Shown here one piece after another: positions 18,521 to 26,012 of a DNA stretch of 64,000 bases; position 1 is the stretch's first letter; every line of letters begins with the position of its first letter. Made by a program: the position numbers and the translations under genes. The stretch covers positions 62,001 through 126,000 of the forward strand of contig NZ_QOIN01000046.1 of assembly GCF_003323715.1 (NCBI RefSeq), given 5' to 3'. The notes beneath the pieces were generated by a model. It searched no databases. It was not told the DNA's origin and saw only the letters and a list, made by a program, of their open reading frames with translations. The stretch is from Streptomyces diacarni. Lineage in GTDB: Bacteria > Actinomycetota > Actinomycetes > Streptomycetales > Streptomycetaceae.

Positions 18521-18544
18521 ATCTGACACACGTGCGTGTCAGAT
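18521..18544. promoter_or_regulatory. Probable TetR operator between divergent SDR and TetR genes
   Basis: Perfect 9-bp inverted arms, ATCTGACAC and GTGTCAGAT, separated by 6 bp. The site lies between the SDR start (18502) and the TetR start (18581) and so can control both promoters. Position, size and symmetry fit TetR-family autoregulation. Confidence 0.75.
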
Positions 18545-18580
18545 GGCGACCTAGACTGCCACCAGGAAGGGGACGACGCA

Positions 18581-19222
18581 ATGGTGCAGACGAAAAGCGA
18601 AGGGCGGCGCTACTCGGGCCTCGACCCGGACGAGCGCGACCGCAAGCGGCGAGAGGCTGTCCTCGGCGCCGCGCTCGAACTGTTCGGCACACAGGGGTAC
18701 GCGGCCACTTCGGTCAAGCGGGTCTGCCGGGAGGCCGGGCTCACCGAGCGGTACTTCTACGCGTGCTTCCGCGACCGGCACGACTGCCTGGCCGGGCTCT
18801 ACGCCGAACTGACCGACAGCATGCGAGGCGCGGTCCTGGCCGCGCTCGACAAGACGACCGGCTCGGATCTCGACACCCGCGCCCACACCGGCCTCGACGC
18901 TTTCATCGGGTTCCTGACGGCCGATCCCCGGCGGGCCCGCGTGGTGCTCATCGAGGTGGTCGGTGTGTCAGACGAGCTGGAAGCGCGCCGTAACGGAGTG
19001 CTGCGCGAGTTCGCCGACCTCATCACCGCAGTGTGGTCCTTGCCAAAGGAGCCCGCGACCAGAGCGGCCGTCGACCTCCACCGCCTGACCGCCGTCGGAC
19101 TGGTCGGAGCCGTCAACCACCTGCTCGTCGACTGGTTGCAGCGCGGGCAGGAGGATGACCCGGCGACACTCGTCGACGTGTGCTCCGCGCTGTTCTCCGC
19201 GGCACGCGAGCGGGTGGGCTGA
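18581..19222 (+). CDS. TetR/AcrR family transcriptional regulator
   Basis: 213 residues from ATG 18581, which follows AAGGGGA; the longer in-frame start at 18536 would overlap the operator. An N-terminal TetR helix-turn-helix is plain (FGTQGYAATSVKRVCREAGL followed by YFYACFRDR). The C-terminal ligand domain is not assigned. It is divergent from the SDR/metallo-hydrolase pair across a 24-bp inverted repeat, so it probably represses that operon and itself until an unknown small molecule binds. Confidence 0.92.
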   Translation: MVQTKSEGRRYSGLDPDERDRKRREAVLGAALELFGTQGYAATSVKRVCREAGLTERYFYACFRDRHDCLAGLYAELTDSMRGAVLAALDKTTGSDLDTRAHTGLDAFIGFLTADPRRARVVLIEVVGVSDELEARRNGVLREFADLITAVWSLPKEPATRAAVDLHRLTAVGLVGAVNHLLVDWLQRGQEDDPATLVDVCSALFSAARERVG

Positions 19223-19381
19223 CGAGACCAGAGCGGCGGACGCACAGGCAGTCGTGGGCCATGCGTGGTGCGGGGCGGCACCGTTCCGCTCGGCCGTCCA
19301 TGCCGAGATGCCGTCGGCCGCGTCGCACCGCCTTCGTGCTGTCGCGCCCGCGCGCCCAGGTCGTGCGCACCGTCCGCATCC

Positions 19382-20239
19382 TCAAGTCGTCCCGCAAGCA
19401 TCCACAGCGGCGGTGATGAAGGAGGCGATCGAGCGGCGGCGGTCATCCCGCGACCATGCGAGGACGAGTTCGCTGTTCGGGGCATCGGTCACGGGCCGGT
19501 AGACGAGGCCCGGGTGCATGGGCTGGGCCAGCGAGCGGGGCAAGACCGCGATGGTGCGTCCCAGTCTGATCATTTGCAGGGCTTCGGCTGCGTTTGTGAT
19601 CTCGGGCCCCGGCCCGGCCTCGGGCGCTCCGGTCCAGCGCACGCCTTTCCAGCGTGGCAGTGTTTCCTGGGCGAGGTCGGCGAGAGTGACCTGCGAGCGA
19701 GAGGCGAGCGGGTGGTCCGGCGGCAGGATCGCGACACGTCCTTCGACCATCAGGGTTTCGTGGTCCAGGCCGGTCACGTCGTCGAACGGCACGTACAGCA
19801 GGGCAACATCAGCGCGGCCGTCGCGGACGTGATCGGCGCGGTCGGTGGCTCCGCCGAAGAGGATGTCCACCTGGCGGGCGTCGGGCCGGCCGGCGTAGGC
19901 GGCCAGGATGCCGGACAGCAGGTTTGCGTCACCGCCGGGTTTGATCACCAGGCGCAGCCGGGCCTGCTGATCACCGGCCCGGCGGGCCTTCTCGGCGGCC
20001 GCGCTGACAGCGTTGAGCGCGTGCCGGCCATGGTGCACGAGCGCTTCGCCGGCAGGGGTGAGGGCGACGTGCCTGCTGGAGCGCTCCAGCAGCTTCACTC
20101 CGAGCCGGGATTCCAGGCGTCGGATCGCTTTGGACAGGGCCGGCTGCGCGATCGCCAGGCCGGCCGCGGCGCGACCGAAGTGCAGTACCTCGGCCACGGC
20201 GACAAAGTACTCCAGCTCGCGGGTCTCCAGCTCGGCCAT
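19382..20239 (-). CDS. LysR family transcriptional regulator
   Basis: 285 residues with the usual LysR build: winged HTH (residues 1-65; ELEYFVAVAEVLHFGRAAAG, QPALSKAIRRLE) and a periplasmic-binding-like effector domain. Divergent from the Dabb/SDR genes with 94 bp between the starts, the classical arrangement for a LysR activator of the neighbouring operon. The effector is unknown. A second, different LysR gene lies 1.7 kb downstream. Confidence 0.93.
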   Translation of the reverse strand: MAELETRELEYFVAVAEVLHFGRAAAGLAIAQPALSKAIRRLESRLGVKLLERSSRHVALTPAGEALVHHGRHALNAVSAAAEKARRAGDQQARLRLVIKPGGDANLLSGILAAYAGRPDARQVDILFGGATDRADHVRDGRADVALLYVPFDDVTGLDHETLMVEGRVAILPPDHPLASRSQVTLADLAQETLPRWKGVRWTGAPEAGPGPEITNAAEALQMIRLGRTIAVLPRSLAQPMHPGLVYRPVTDAPNSELVLAWSRDDRRRSIASFITAAVDACGTT

Positions 20240-20333
20240 GCCGAAAGACTACCGGCTGATCCATTCCCAGCAGGCATTGAACGAGAACGGATGGATCTTG
20301 GACGGGCACGCAAAACGCCTGTTCTCTGGAGGC

Positions 20334-20651
20334 ATGATGCACCACACCATGATCGTCGCGTTCGACAATCCGATTCCCGCGAGTGAGCTGGACCAGTACC
20401 TCAAGGAGTTCGAGGAGCTCGTGAAGGGCTCCGGCCTGGTCGAGTCGGTCGCGGCCCGGCACCACATCCGCGTCCCGGGCGACGACCACGCCCCGGTGGC
20501 CATCGCCAGCGCCGTCCTGCAACTGAGCCTGCCCGACCTCGATGCCCTGAACGCAACCTTCACCATGCCCGGGGCAGTCGACCTCATCAAGCGCTGGCAG
20601 AGCCGTCACCCGTACAAGGCGGTCTGGGTCAACCACGAGCCGCTGTCGTGA
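20334..20651 (+). CDS. Dabb-type stress-responsive alpha/beta-barrel protein
   Basis: 105 residues; the ATG at 20334 (a second ATG follows at 20337) has GGAGG close upstream. It begins MMHHTMIVAFDNPI and ends YKAVWVNHEPL, the pattern of small ferredoxin-like Dabb proteins. These form dimers, and some members cyclise polyketides or act in catabolic clusters. The stop overlaps the GTG start of the next SDR gene by 4 bp (GTGA), so they are co-translated. Confidence 0.75.
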   Translation: MMHHTMIVAFDNPIPASELDQYLKEFEELVKGSGLVESVAARHHIRVPGDDHAPVAIASAVLQLSLPDLDALNATFTMPGAVDLIKRWQSRHPYKAVWVNHEPLS

Positions 20652-21406
20652 GCGGCTACGCCGGGAAGGCCGGTCTGGTCACCGGTGCCGGCAGCGGAAT
20701 CGGGCGCGCCGCCGCACTCGAGTTCGCCCGGCGCGGGGCCGCGGTCGCTGTACTCGACCTGGACGAGCACAGCGCTCGTCAGACCGTGGAACTGATAGTG
20801 AAGGAGGGCGCCCCGGCTGAGGCCGTGGCCGTCGATATCGAGGACGAGCAGTCCGTGCAGCGGGCCGTGACCCAGGTCGTGGCAACGTTCGGCGGGCTCG
20901 ACTTCGCGGTGAACAACGCGGGAATTCCCTCCCACGACCGGGTCCTGACGGAGATGTCGGTCGAGGAGTGGGAGCGCGTGCTGCGAGTCAACCTGATCGG
21001 CACATGGCTGTGCCTGAAGTACGAACTGCCCGTGATGAAGCAACACGGCGGCGGGGCGATCGTCAACGTCGCCTCCAACGGCGGCCTGTACGCGATCCCC
21101 AGCGCCCCGGCGTATGTGGCCGGCAAGCACGGCGTCGTCGGCCTGTCCAAGGTGGCCGCCGTGGACTACGGGCCGGACGACATCCGCGTCAACGCGCTGT
21201 GCCCGGCGCTGACGAAGACCGCCATGTTCGACGGCGTCGTCGCTTCAGCCGGTGCGCAGATGGCCGAGCAGCAGGCGGCCGTCACCCCGCTGCGCAGACT
21301 GGCGGAGTCCGAGGAGGTTGCAGCCGCCGCTGTGTGGCTGTGCTCGCCGGAAGCCTCCTACGTCACCGGCACCGCCCTGTCGGTCGACGGCGGCCGCCGG
21401 GCTTGA
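20648..21406 (+). CDS. SDR family oxidoreductase
   Basis: 252 residues from a GTG that overlaps the Dabb stop. Classical SDR: VTGAGSGIGRAAA cofactor loop, Asp in VLDLDE (NAD preference), NNAGI, catalytic Ser in NVASNGG, and YVAGK with Tyr and Lys. The C-terminus (YVTGTALSVDGG) is that of the FabG-like/3-oxoacyl-reductase group. It was probably co-transcribed with a following amidohydrolase gene that is now broken. The role is oxidation or reduction of a hydroxy compound in a small LysR-controlled catabolic unit. Confidence 0.92.
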   Translation: MSGYAGKAGLVTGAGSGIGRAAALEFARRGAAVAVLDLDEHSARQTVELIVKEGAPAEAVAVDIEDEQSVQRAVTQVVATFGGLDFAVNNAGIPSHDRVLTEMSVEEWERVLRVNLIGTWLCLKYELPVMKQHGGGAIVNVASNGGLYAIPSAPAYVAGKHGVVGLSKVAAVDYGPDDIRVNALCPALTKTAMFDGVVASAGAQMAEQQAAVTPLRRLAESEEVAAAAVWLCSPEASYVTGTALSVDGGRRA

Positions 21407-21456
21407 GCCGGGGGCCACGGACGGCGGTGGGGGCGGACCGACGCCCCCACCCGAGC

Positions 21457-21693
21457 CGCTTCGCCGGGCTCGCCACCGTCACACCCGGGATCGACGGCCC
21501 CAACGCCCTGGAATACGCGCTGCGCGCGGTTGGAGACGACAACATCATGTTCGCCGTCGACACCCCCTGCGAGGAGACAATGGACGCCTTCCGCTTCCCC
21601 AAGTCGGCGCCGCTGAGCGAAGTCGGCGCCGCTGAGCGACGTGCAGCGCGCGACCATCGGCCACCGCACCGCCGAGCGCGTTTCCGGCCTGTA
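21457..21693 (+). pseudogene. Amidohydrolase (decarboxylase-type) remnant with tandem-duplication frameshift
   Basis: A plus-strand frame reads RFAGLATV...GDDNIMFAVDTPCEETMDAFRF, which resembles the end of amidohydrolase-2 family decarboxylases of the resorcylate/aminocarboxymuconate type (Asp in the D-P/T metal motif). A perfect 19-bp duplication then shifts the frame. With one copy removed, the frame continues to SDVQRATIGHRTAERVSGL and a stop at 21693. The first part is missing most of the barrel, so there is also a 5' or internal deletion. It directly follows the SDR gene and was probably its operon partner. Confidence 0.65.
21602..21639. repeat. Perfect 19-bp tandem duplication
   Basis: The unit AGTCGGCGCCGCTGAGCGA occurs twice back to back. 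Nineteen is not a multiple of three, so it breaks the reading frame of the amidohydrolase remnant. Exact identity of the copies suggests a recent event. Confidence 0.95.
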
Positions 21694-21923
21694 GGGGGCG
21701 ATGTGCAAGGAGCGTCGGTTCCCGGACCGGGGCTGTGGCCGCGGGCCTCGACCAAGGCGTAGGACAGGTCCTTGAGGCCGGTGTGCTTGCGGGTCAGCTT
21801 GTCACGCCGCAGGCCGGCTCCTGCCGCGAGGGAGACGAGAGTGAGCTCGCCGTCGGAGTGCAGCGGGGACCGATCAGCAGGCGCACCACGTTCACGGGAT
21901 GTGGCAGCACCGGCTGCCACCGC

Positions 21924-22775
21924 TCAGTGGCGGTACGCGGCTGTTGCGATCTCGACGAAGGACCGGATCAACGGGTTGGTGTCACCTTCGTTCCACACCG
22001 CCACCACTCGGCTCGGCGCCATGTCGGTCAGCGGTACCACGGCCAGCTCCGCGGGCAGGTCGTGCCCGAGGGGGGCCAGGCCGACCGTGCCGTTCCACAG
22101 CACGGCCTGCAGGCATTCCTGAACGGCGCGCACCATCGGCCCCTCGCGCGGCCTGCCACCGTTCCAGTACGACTGCCAGCTGGGGTCGGTGCCCTGCGGG
22201 AACTGGAACCAGCGGCGGTCGCCCAGTTCGGCCAGCCGCAACCGTTCGCGGCGGGCCAGCGGATCGTCGGCACGCAGGACCACCCCGACCGGATCGGTCC
22301 GCAGCGCCCGCACCCTCAAAGCGGTCTCGTCGAACGGCGCCCGGGTGAGGGCCACGTCGACCAGTCCGGCGCGCAGCCCGCACGTCGGGTCGGTCAGGTC
22401 GGTGTCACGGATACGGACGTCGACGCCGGGGTGGTTCCGGCGGTAGGCGGCGGCCAGCCTGGACGCTCCCGGGTCGGTGCCGTCGCCCAGGATGCCGACG
22501 GTGAGGGTCGCCGCGCCGGCCGCCGCGCTGACGCGTACACGGACGCGGTCGGCATGGCCGAGCAGGGCCCGCGCCTCGTCGAGCAGCACCGTGCCCACCG
22601 GTGTGAGCGTGACGCCGGTCGGCGAGCGGGCGAAGAGCAGGGCCCCGACGTCGGCCTCCAACTGCTTGATCGCCCGGCTCAGCGGCGGCTGGCTCACGTG
22701 CAGCCGGGTGGCGGCCCGGCCGAAGTGGAGTTCCTCGGCGACCGCCACGAAGTAGCGCAAGGTCCGTAGCTCCAC
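21924..22775 (-). CDS. LysR family transcriptional regulator
   Basis: 283 residues from GTG 22775. Longer in-frame starts run into the divergent cupin gene and are rejected. The N-terminus ELRTLRYFVAVAEELHFGRA and QPPLSRAIKQLE are the LysR winged HTH; the rest is the substrate-binding-like domain. Divergent from the cupin gene across an ATAC-N7-GTAT-type box. It probably activates or represses the cupin gene and itself. Confidence 0.93.
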   Translation of the reverse strand: MELRTLRYFVAVAEELHFGRAATRLHVSQPPLSRAIKQLEADVGALLFARSPTGVTLTPVGTVLLDEARALLGHADRVRVRVSAAAGAATLTVGILGDGTDPGASRLAAAYRRNHPGVDVRIRDTDLTDPTCGLRAGLVDVALTRAPFDETALRVRALRTDPVGVVLRADDPLARRERLRLAELGDRRWFQFPQGTDPSWQSYWNGGRPREGPMVRAVQECLQAVLWNGTVGLAPLGHDLPAELAVVPLTDMAPSRVVAVWNEGDTNPLIRSFVEIATAAYRH

Positions 22776-22783
22776 GCTGCAAC

Positions 22784-22800
22784 GATACCCACGAGGTATC
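22784..22800. promoter_or_regulatory. LysR-type box between the LysR and cupin genes
   Basis: GATACC, 5 bp, GGTATC: an inverted repeat containing ATAC-N7-GTAT, which matches the T-N11-A rule for LysR-type sites. It lies 8 bp upstream of the LysR start codon and 57 bp upstream of the cupin start. Confidence 0.7.
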
Positions 22801-22856
22801 GGCGCTGCGGGATGGGTCTTGGACACTGGCGGGGTCCCGGCGGTGCACTCGTGAGC

Positions 22857-23351
22857 ATGACCGAAGAAGCGAAGACCAGCGAGCCGCAGGCCGGTTCTGT
22901 CATATCGGTGGTGGGTCCCGGCGACGGTGAGACGATCGTTCTGGGCACCACGCGCATGCGCGTTCTGGAGGACGGCAGCCACACCGGGCACCGCCTCGCG
23001 ATCGCCGAGTCCGTCCTCGCCCCGTACACCCAGGGGCCGCCGCAGCACCGCCACGCCCAACACGACGAGGGCTTCTACGTCCTCTCCGGCACCGTGCGAT
23101 TCACCGTCGGAAACGACGACTACGACGCCACCGCGGGCACACTCGTGATGGTTCCGCCAGGCACCCCGCACACCTTCGCCAACCTGAGCGACCAGCCCGC
23201 CGTCATGCTCAGCACATTCACCCCCGACCTGTACGTGCAGTACTTCCGAGACCTGCAGGAGGCACTCGACGGCGGCCGGCCGCTGACGCGGCAAGCCACC
23301 ACCGACGCGATGAGCCGCTATGCGACCGAGCCCGCGACCGACCTCGCCTGA
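22857..23351 (+). CDS. Cupin domain-containing protein
   Basis: 164 residues from ATG 22857; a GTG two codons earlier is equally possible and no strong ribosome site is visible. A single cupin barrel: QHRHAQHDEGFYVLSG (motif 1, His-His-Glu) and PPGTPHTFANLSD (motif 2, His). The metal ligands are present. Such one-domain cupins act as isomerases or dioxygenases, or bind small ligands. It is likely the target of the divergent LysR gene. The substrate is unknown. Confidence 0.85.
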   Translation: MTEEAKTSEPQAGSVISVVGPGDGETIVLGTTRMRVLEDGSHTGHRLAIAESVLAPYTQGPPQHRHAQHDEGFYVLSGTVRFTVGNDDYDATAGTLVMVPPGTPHTFANLSDQPAVMLSTFTPDLYVQYFRDLQEALDGGRPLTRQATTDAMSRYATEPATDLA

Positions 23352-23450
23352 AGCCGACGGGACGGAAACAGCCCAGCCCCTACTGTGCTTCCGGCCGGCG
23401 GGGCCGCGGCGCTGCCGCCTGGCCCCCTCGGACGACGGACCGGGCCTTCT

Positions 23451-23467
23451 CCAGGGGCTTCCCCTGG
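23451..23467 (+). terminator. Short hairpin, possible terminator of the cupin gene
   Basis: CCAGGGG, 3-bp loop, CCCCTGG, about 100 bp after the cupin stop. No U-tract. Weak on its own. Confidence 0.35.
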
Positions 23468-23528
23468 AAATCGACGCAATCGACGCAATCGACGGGCCTC
23501 GCGAACCGGTGGCCCATGAATGGGAACG

Positions 23529-23618
23529 ATGAACATCGCCTATCGGATCGTCGCGGGACCGCTCGCCCTCTTCTACTGCTACGCAGGCGTACTCGGCGCG
23601 GGTCTGCTGGACGTGTAA
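23529..23618 (+). pseudogene. Truncated DoxX-like membrane protein stub
   Basis: ATG 23529 to TAA 23618 encodes 29 residues, MNIAYRIVAGPLALFYCYAG then VLGAGLLDV. The first ~20 residues match the first helix of DoxX-family membrane proteins, which usually run to 110-150 residues. Either it is a broken gene, or a chance small membrane peptide. The ribosome site is poor. Confidence 0.45.
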
Positions 23619-23758
23619 CTGTGAAGTCGGGTACTGGAACTGTCCGAATACCCCCTGAGGCACGGGGTGTTGCGACGGCTTGAGGGTGTTGGGTCACCCT
23701 CTGGCTGACGTCGAATCTCGGATGCGGTGCAGCATCGTCCCGTGGTCGGATGCGCCAC

Positions 23759-24604
23759 ATGAGCGACTTGCTGCGTGTCCGTATCGAGCAGTATTACGCC
23801 ACTGCGCCGTTGCTGTTCGCTGATGCCGAAAGGTTCGGTTCGTTACGGCTGTTCGTGCGCAAGACACCTGGTGCCCCGTATTACGGCGGCCCCGGCCATG
23901 CTCAGCCCACCGCAGAGATGTCTTCGGCCGTTGTCGCCGCTGATATCGCCCGGGTGCGAGCTCGGCAGCGCGAACTTGGTGTGCCGGAGGCTTTCGAGTG
24001 GCTGGCCGAGGCGGCGCCGACGCTGCGTGCCCGTATCGAGGCCGCCGGTCTGCCGGTGGAGGAACGCCCGCTGATGGCGCTGGATCCCAACCACGCAGTG
24101 GACTCACGTCCGTTGCCGGGTGGCGTGACGCTCCGCGTGTTGACGTCCGACGACCCTGCGTTGCCCGCGGCCCTCGCTCTCCCCCGCCTGGCCTTTGCCG
24201 AGGAGGGCACCGCGGTGGGCCCGGCGGGTCGTGAGGAGCTGTCGGTGGTGGCCGATGAGCTGCTGGTGGACGGTACTGTGGCAGCGGTCCGCCCCACAAT
24301 CCGGGCCGGGCACAAAACGCTCATTGCTGCACTCGCCTCCAACGGCACCCCGCTGGCTGTCGGCCATTACCACCCGGCGAACGACACCACGGAGATCGGC
24401 GGCATCGGCACCCTTCCCCTCGCCCGCCGTCAGGGCCTGGCCGCCGCTATCACCGCAGCCCTGGTCAACCACGCCCGCGATCACGGGGTGAGCACCGTCT
24501 TCCTCGCCTACGCAGATGACACGATCGCTCGCATCTACGCACGTCTCGGCTTCCGCCCCGCCGGCAGCACCCTCCTGATCGCCAACCAGCCCGCGCGATC
24601 ATAG
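23759..24604 (+). CDS. GNAT family N-acetyltransferase
   Basis: 281 residues from ATG 23759 (another in-frame ATG at 23750). The first ~125 residues are a partner domain of the kind found in two-part GNAT proteins. The second half carries the acetyl-CoA site: EIGGIGTLPLARRQGLAAAI with the Arg/Gln-x-x-Gly-x-Ala loop, then VFLAYADDTIARIYARLGFR. Small-molecule or protein acetylation is likely; the acceptor is unknown. It stands alone, next to degraded mobile DNA. Confidence 0.85.
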   Translation: MSDLLRVRIEQYYATAPLLFADAERFGSLRLFVRKTPGAPYYGGPGHAQPTAEMSSAVVAADIARVRARQRELGVPEAFEWLAEAAPTLRARIEAAGLPVEERPLMALDPNHAVDSRPLPGGVTLRVLTSDDPALPAALALPRLAFAEEGTAVGPAGREELSVVADELLVDGTVAAVRPTIRAGHKTLIAALASNGTPLAVGHYHPANDTTEIGGIGTLPLARRQGLAAAITAALVNHARDHGVSTVFLAYADDTIARIYARLGFRPAGSTLLIANQPARS

Positions 24605-24615
24605 GCTCCCAGCAC

Positions 24616-25003
24616 TCATGACGCTCTCGGTCGGCGGCTGACCTCGGCTGCGTCGGCGGCCCAGTCTCCAGCGGCGGCTCGCTGCCACTTGGCGGTGACG
24701 GTGGTGTCGATGCCGAGAGTGCGGGCCAGGTCAGCGACGGGTGCGGGAAGCTCGTCCGGGGCGGAGCCGAGGCGGACGCGGACGGCACCGTCCCGCTTCC
24801 TCTATGTGATCGAGAGCGAGCCGCGAGACCGCGGCGGGCCACTGGGCGTAGAGGAACAACAGCAGGCCGGCGAGGCGGCGTTCGGACTTGAGGGTGTCCT
24901 CGTGCAGGAGGCGGCGCTGGTGGCCCAGCGGGCCTCGTCGTCCCCGGCCTAGCGAACATGCGGTCCCGGTCGTCGAGAGCAGTCCCCTGCCCGACCAGAT
25001 CAT
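24616..25003 (-). pseudogene. Degenerate site-specific recombinase-like gene
   Basis: On the minus strand one frame reads LAGLLLFLYAQWPAAVSRLALDH, then a one-base frame change near 24800 leads into VRVRLGSAPDELPAPVADLA and ends TAKWQRAAAGDWAADAAE before TGA at 24616. This order of motifs is found in a Streptomyces recombinase/integrase-like family. The block normally between the two parts is shortened and the N-terminus is missing. It is therefore a remnant with a frameshift and a deletion. Confidence 0.6.
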
Positions 25004-25364
25004 CCGCCACGTGGAAGCACCTCGTTCGTCTCGTGGAGGCCCCGAGAATGCGTGCTGCTTTTCCCACTGTCAATAGTCTGGATGCCATGTACAGGAGGGA
25101 AATTAACGCCACTAGAAGTGCAGGTCAGGGCACATGCTGTGGCTTTTTCCGCGCAGCAGGAAAGAGGAGCGCGGAAATTTCCATGAGATAGAAAAAGGCG
25201 GAGTCATTCCTCCGTGGGGTGGAAGCTCGGGGCCGGGGAGCACCCCCGCCAGCGCGGGGGTCCGCAATGTCGTGGTGCACGTACCGGCCCGCGAGCTTGC
25301 GGCCCACGTCGCGGGCGACGGTGAGGACAGGGGCGCCGGTTGAGGCGCGCTGGATCGCCGGTTA

Positions 25365-25464
25365 GCCAAAATCACCGCGAATGAGTGGCTTGACCAGTGG
25401 TCGGCCATGAAGGCCGAAGACCTGGAAGAAACCACCACCTGCAACTATCAGATCACCTTGGACC
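25365..25464 (+). pseudogene. Possible tyrosine-recombinase N-terminal fragment
   Basis: The plus-strand frame reads AKITANEWLDQWSAMKAEDL and then ETTTCNYQITLDRV, similar to the SAM-like core-binding domain of phage-type integrases (EWLxxW ... TxxxY). It has no start, and no catalytic domain follows. The match is short and tentative. Confidence 0.3.
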
Positions 25465-25663
25465 GTGTTGGTGGGAAGTATTCATGGGAAGCGGGTACAT
25501 GTCCGACTCCAGGGCCTTGCCGAGGAGCACATGTCCGCTTGGTGCCGCGGCCGCGAGCAGGAACACAGGCGGTTCTTCGCACAAGTCCAGGAGGAGGATC
25601 GCCTCGCGGCTGGTGAGGCATACGCCTTCACGGCTACGTGCTTGCAGACGAACTCGGCGTCGT

Positions 25664-25770
25664 GTTGAACGGCCGGCACCTCGTGCGCCGCGCGTGCCGG
25701 TCATGCCGCGCGTGCCCGGTCGTGCCGCGCGTGCCCGGTCGTGCCGCGCGTGCCGGTCATGGCGCGAAAC
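25664..25770 (+). repeat. Dispersed repeat, copy B, with a tandem 18-19-bp expansion
   Basis: Begins GTTGAACGGCCGGCACCTC like copy A at 16337. The following CGCGCGTGCC-GGTC-TGC unit (18-19 bp) is present about four times between 25689 and 25762 before the shared end GGCGCG-AAC. Two of the units are identical, so the expansion is probably recent. Confidence 0.8.
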
Positions 25771-26012
25771 AGTCTCCGCCGTGTACGCCTGTACGATGCC
25801 CGAACCGCGTGCCCGACCCGGCTCGCCCGCGAGGGCGTGGCGGTGCGCGTCCTCGCCCGGCCGGCAGGCCGCACGGGTGTCAGGGCGACGACGAGGCGGC
25901 ACGTGTAGCCGGATGTGGAGGATCTGCGACCGGCGGCGGGAGCCTGAGGTGGACTCGTGGAGGACGAGACCCCTCTGGCAGGAGACTGTGCGAGATATGG
26001 GAGCGTGAGCGG

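Larger units (their letters stand above)
23352..23758. other. Intergenic region with a short hairpin, 9-bp repeats and a DoxX stub
   Basis: About 400 bp. It holds a 7-bp-arm hairpin, three near-identical ATCGACGCA units at about 23470-23497, and a 29-codon frame that looks like the start of a DoxX gene. No complete gene is visible. Confidence 0.5.
24605..26012. other. Mobile-element graveyard, no intact gene
   Basis: A 1.4-kb stretch without a complete gene. It contains a frame-shifted recombinase-like C-terminus on the minus strand, a possible recombinase core-binding fragment on the plus strand, a GC hairpin at 25243-25260, and copy B of a dispersed repeat. Part of it has lower GC (about 25020-25220). 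Confidence 0.6.

Noticed and set aside
21735..22769. 344-codon plus-strand frame opposite the second LysR gene
   Set aside because: Antisense shadow; the LysR gene has all its motifs and a divergent operator.
25237..25264. Sequence resembling a type I-E CRISPR repeat (GGAGCACCCCCGC ... GCGGGGG)
   Set aside because: Only one copy is present, with no regularly spaced partner and no cas genes in the window; it is best read as a single GC hairpin.
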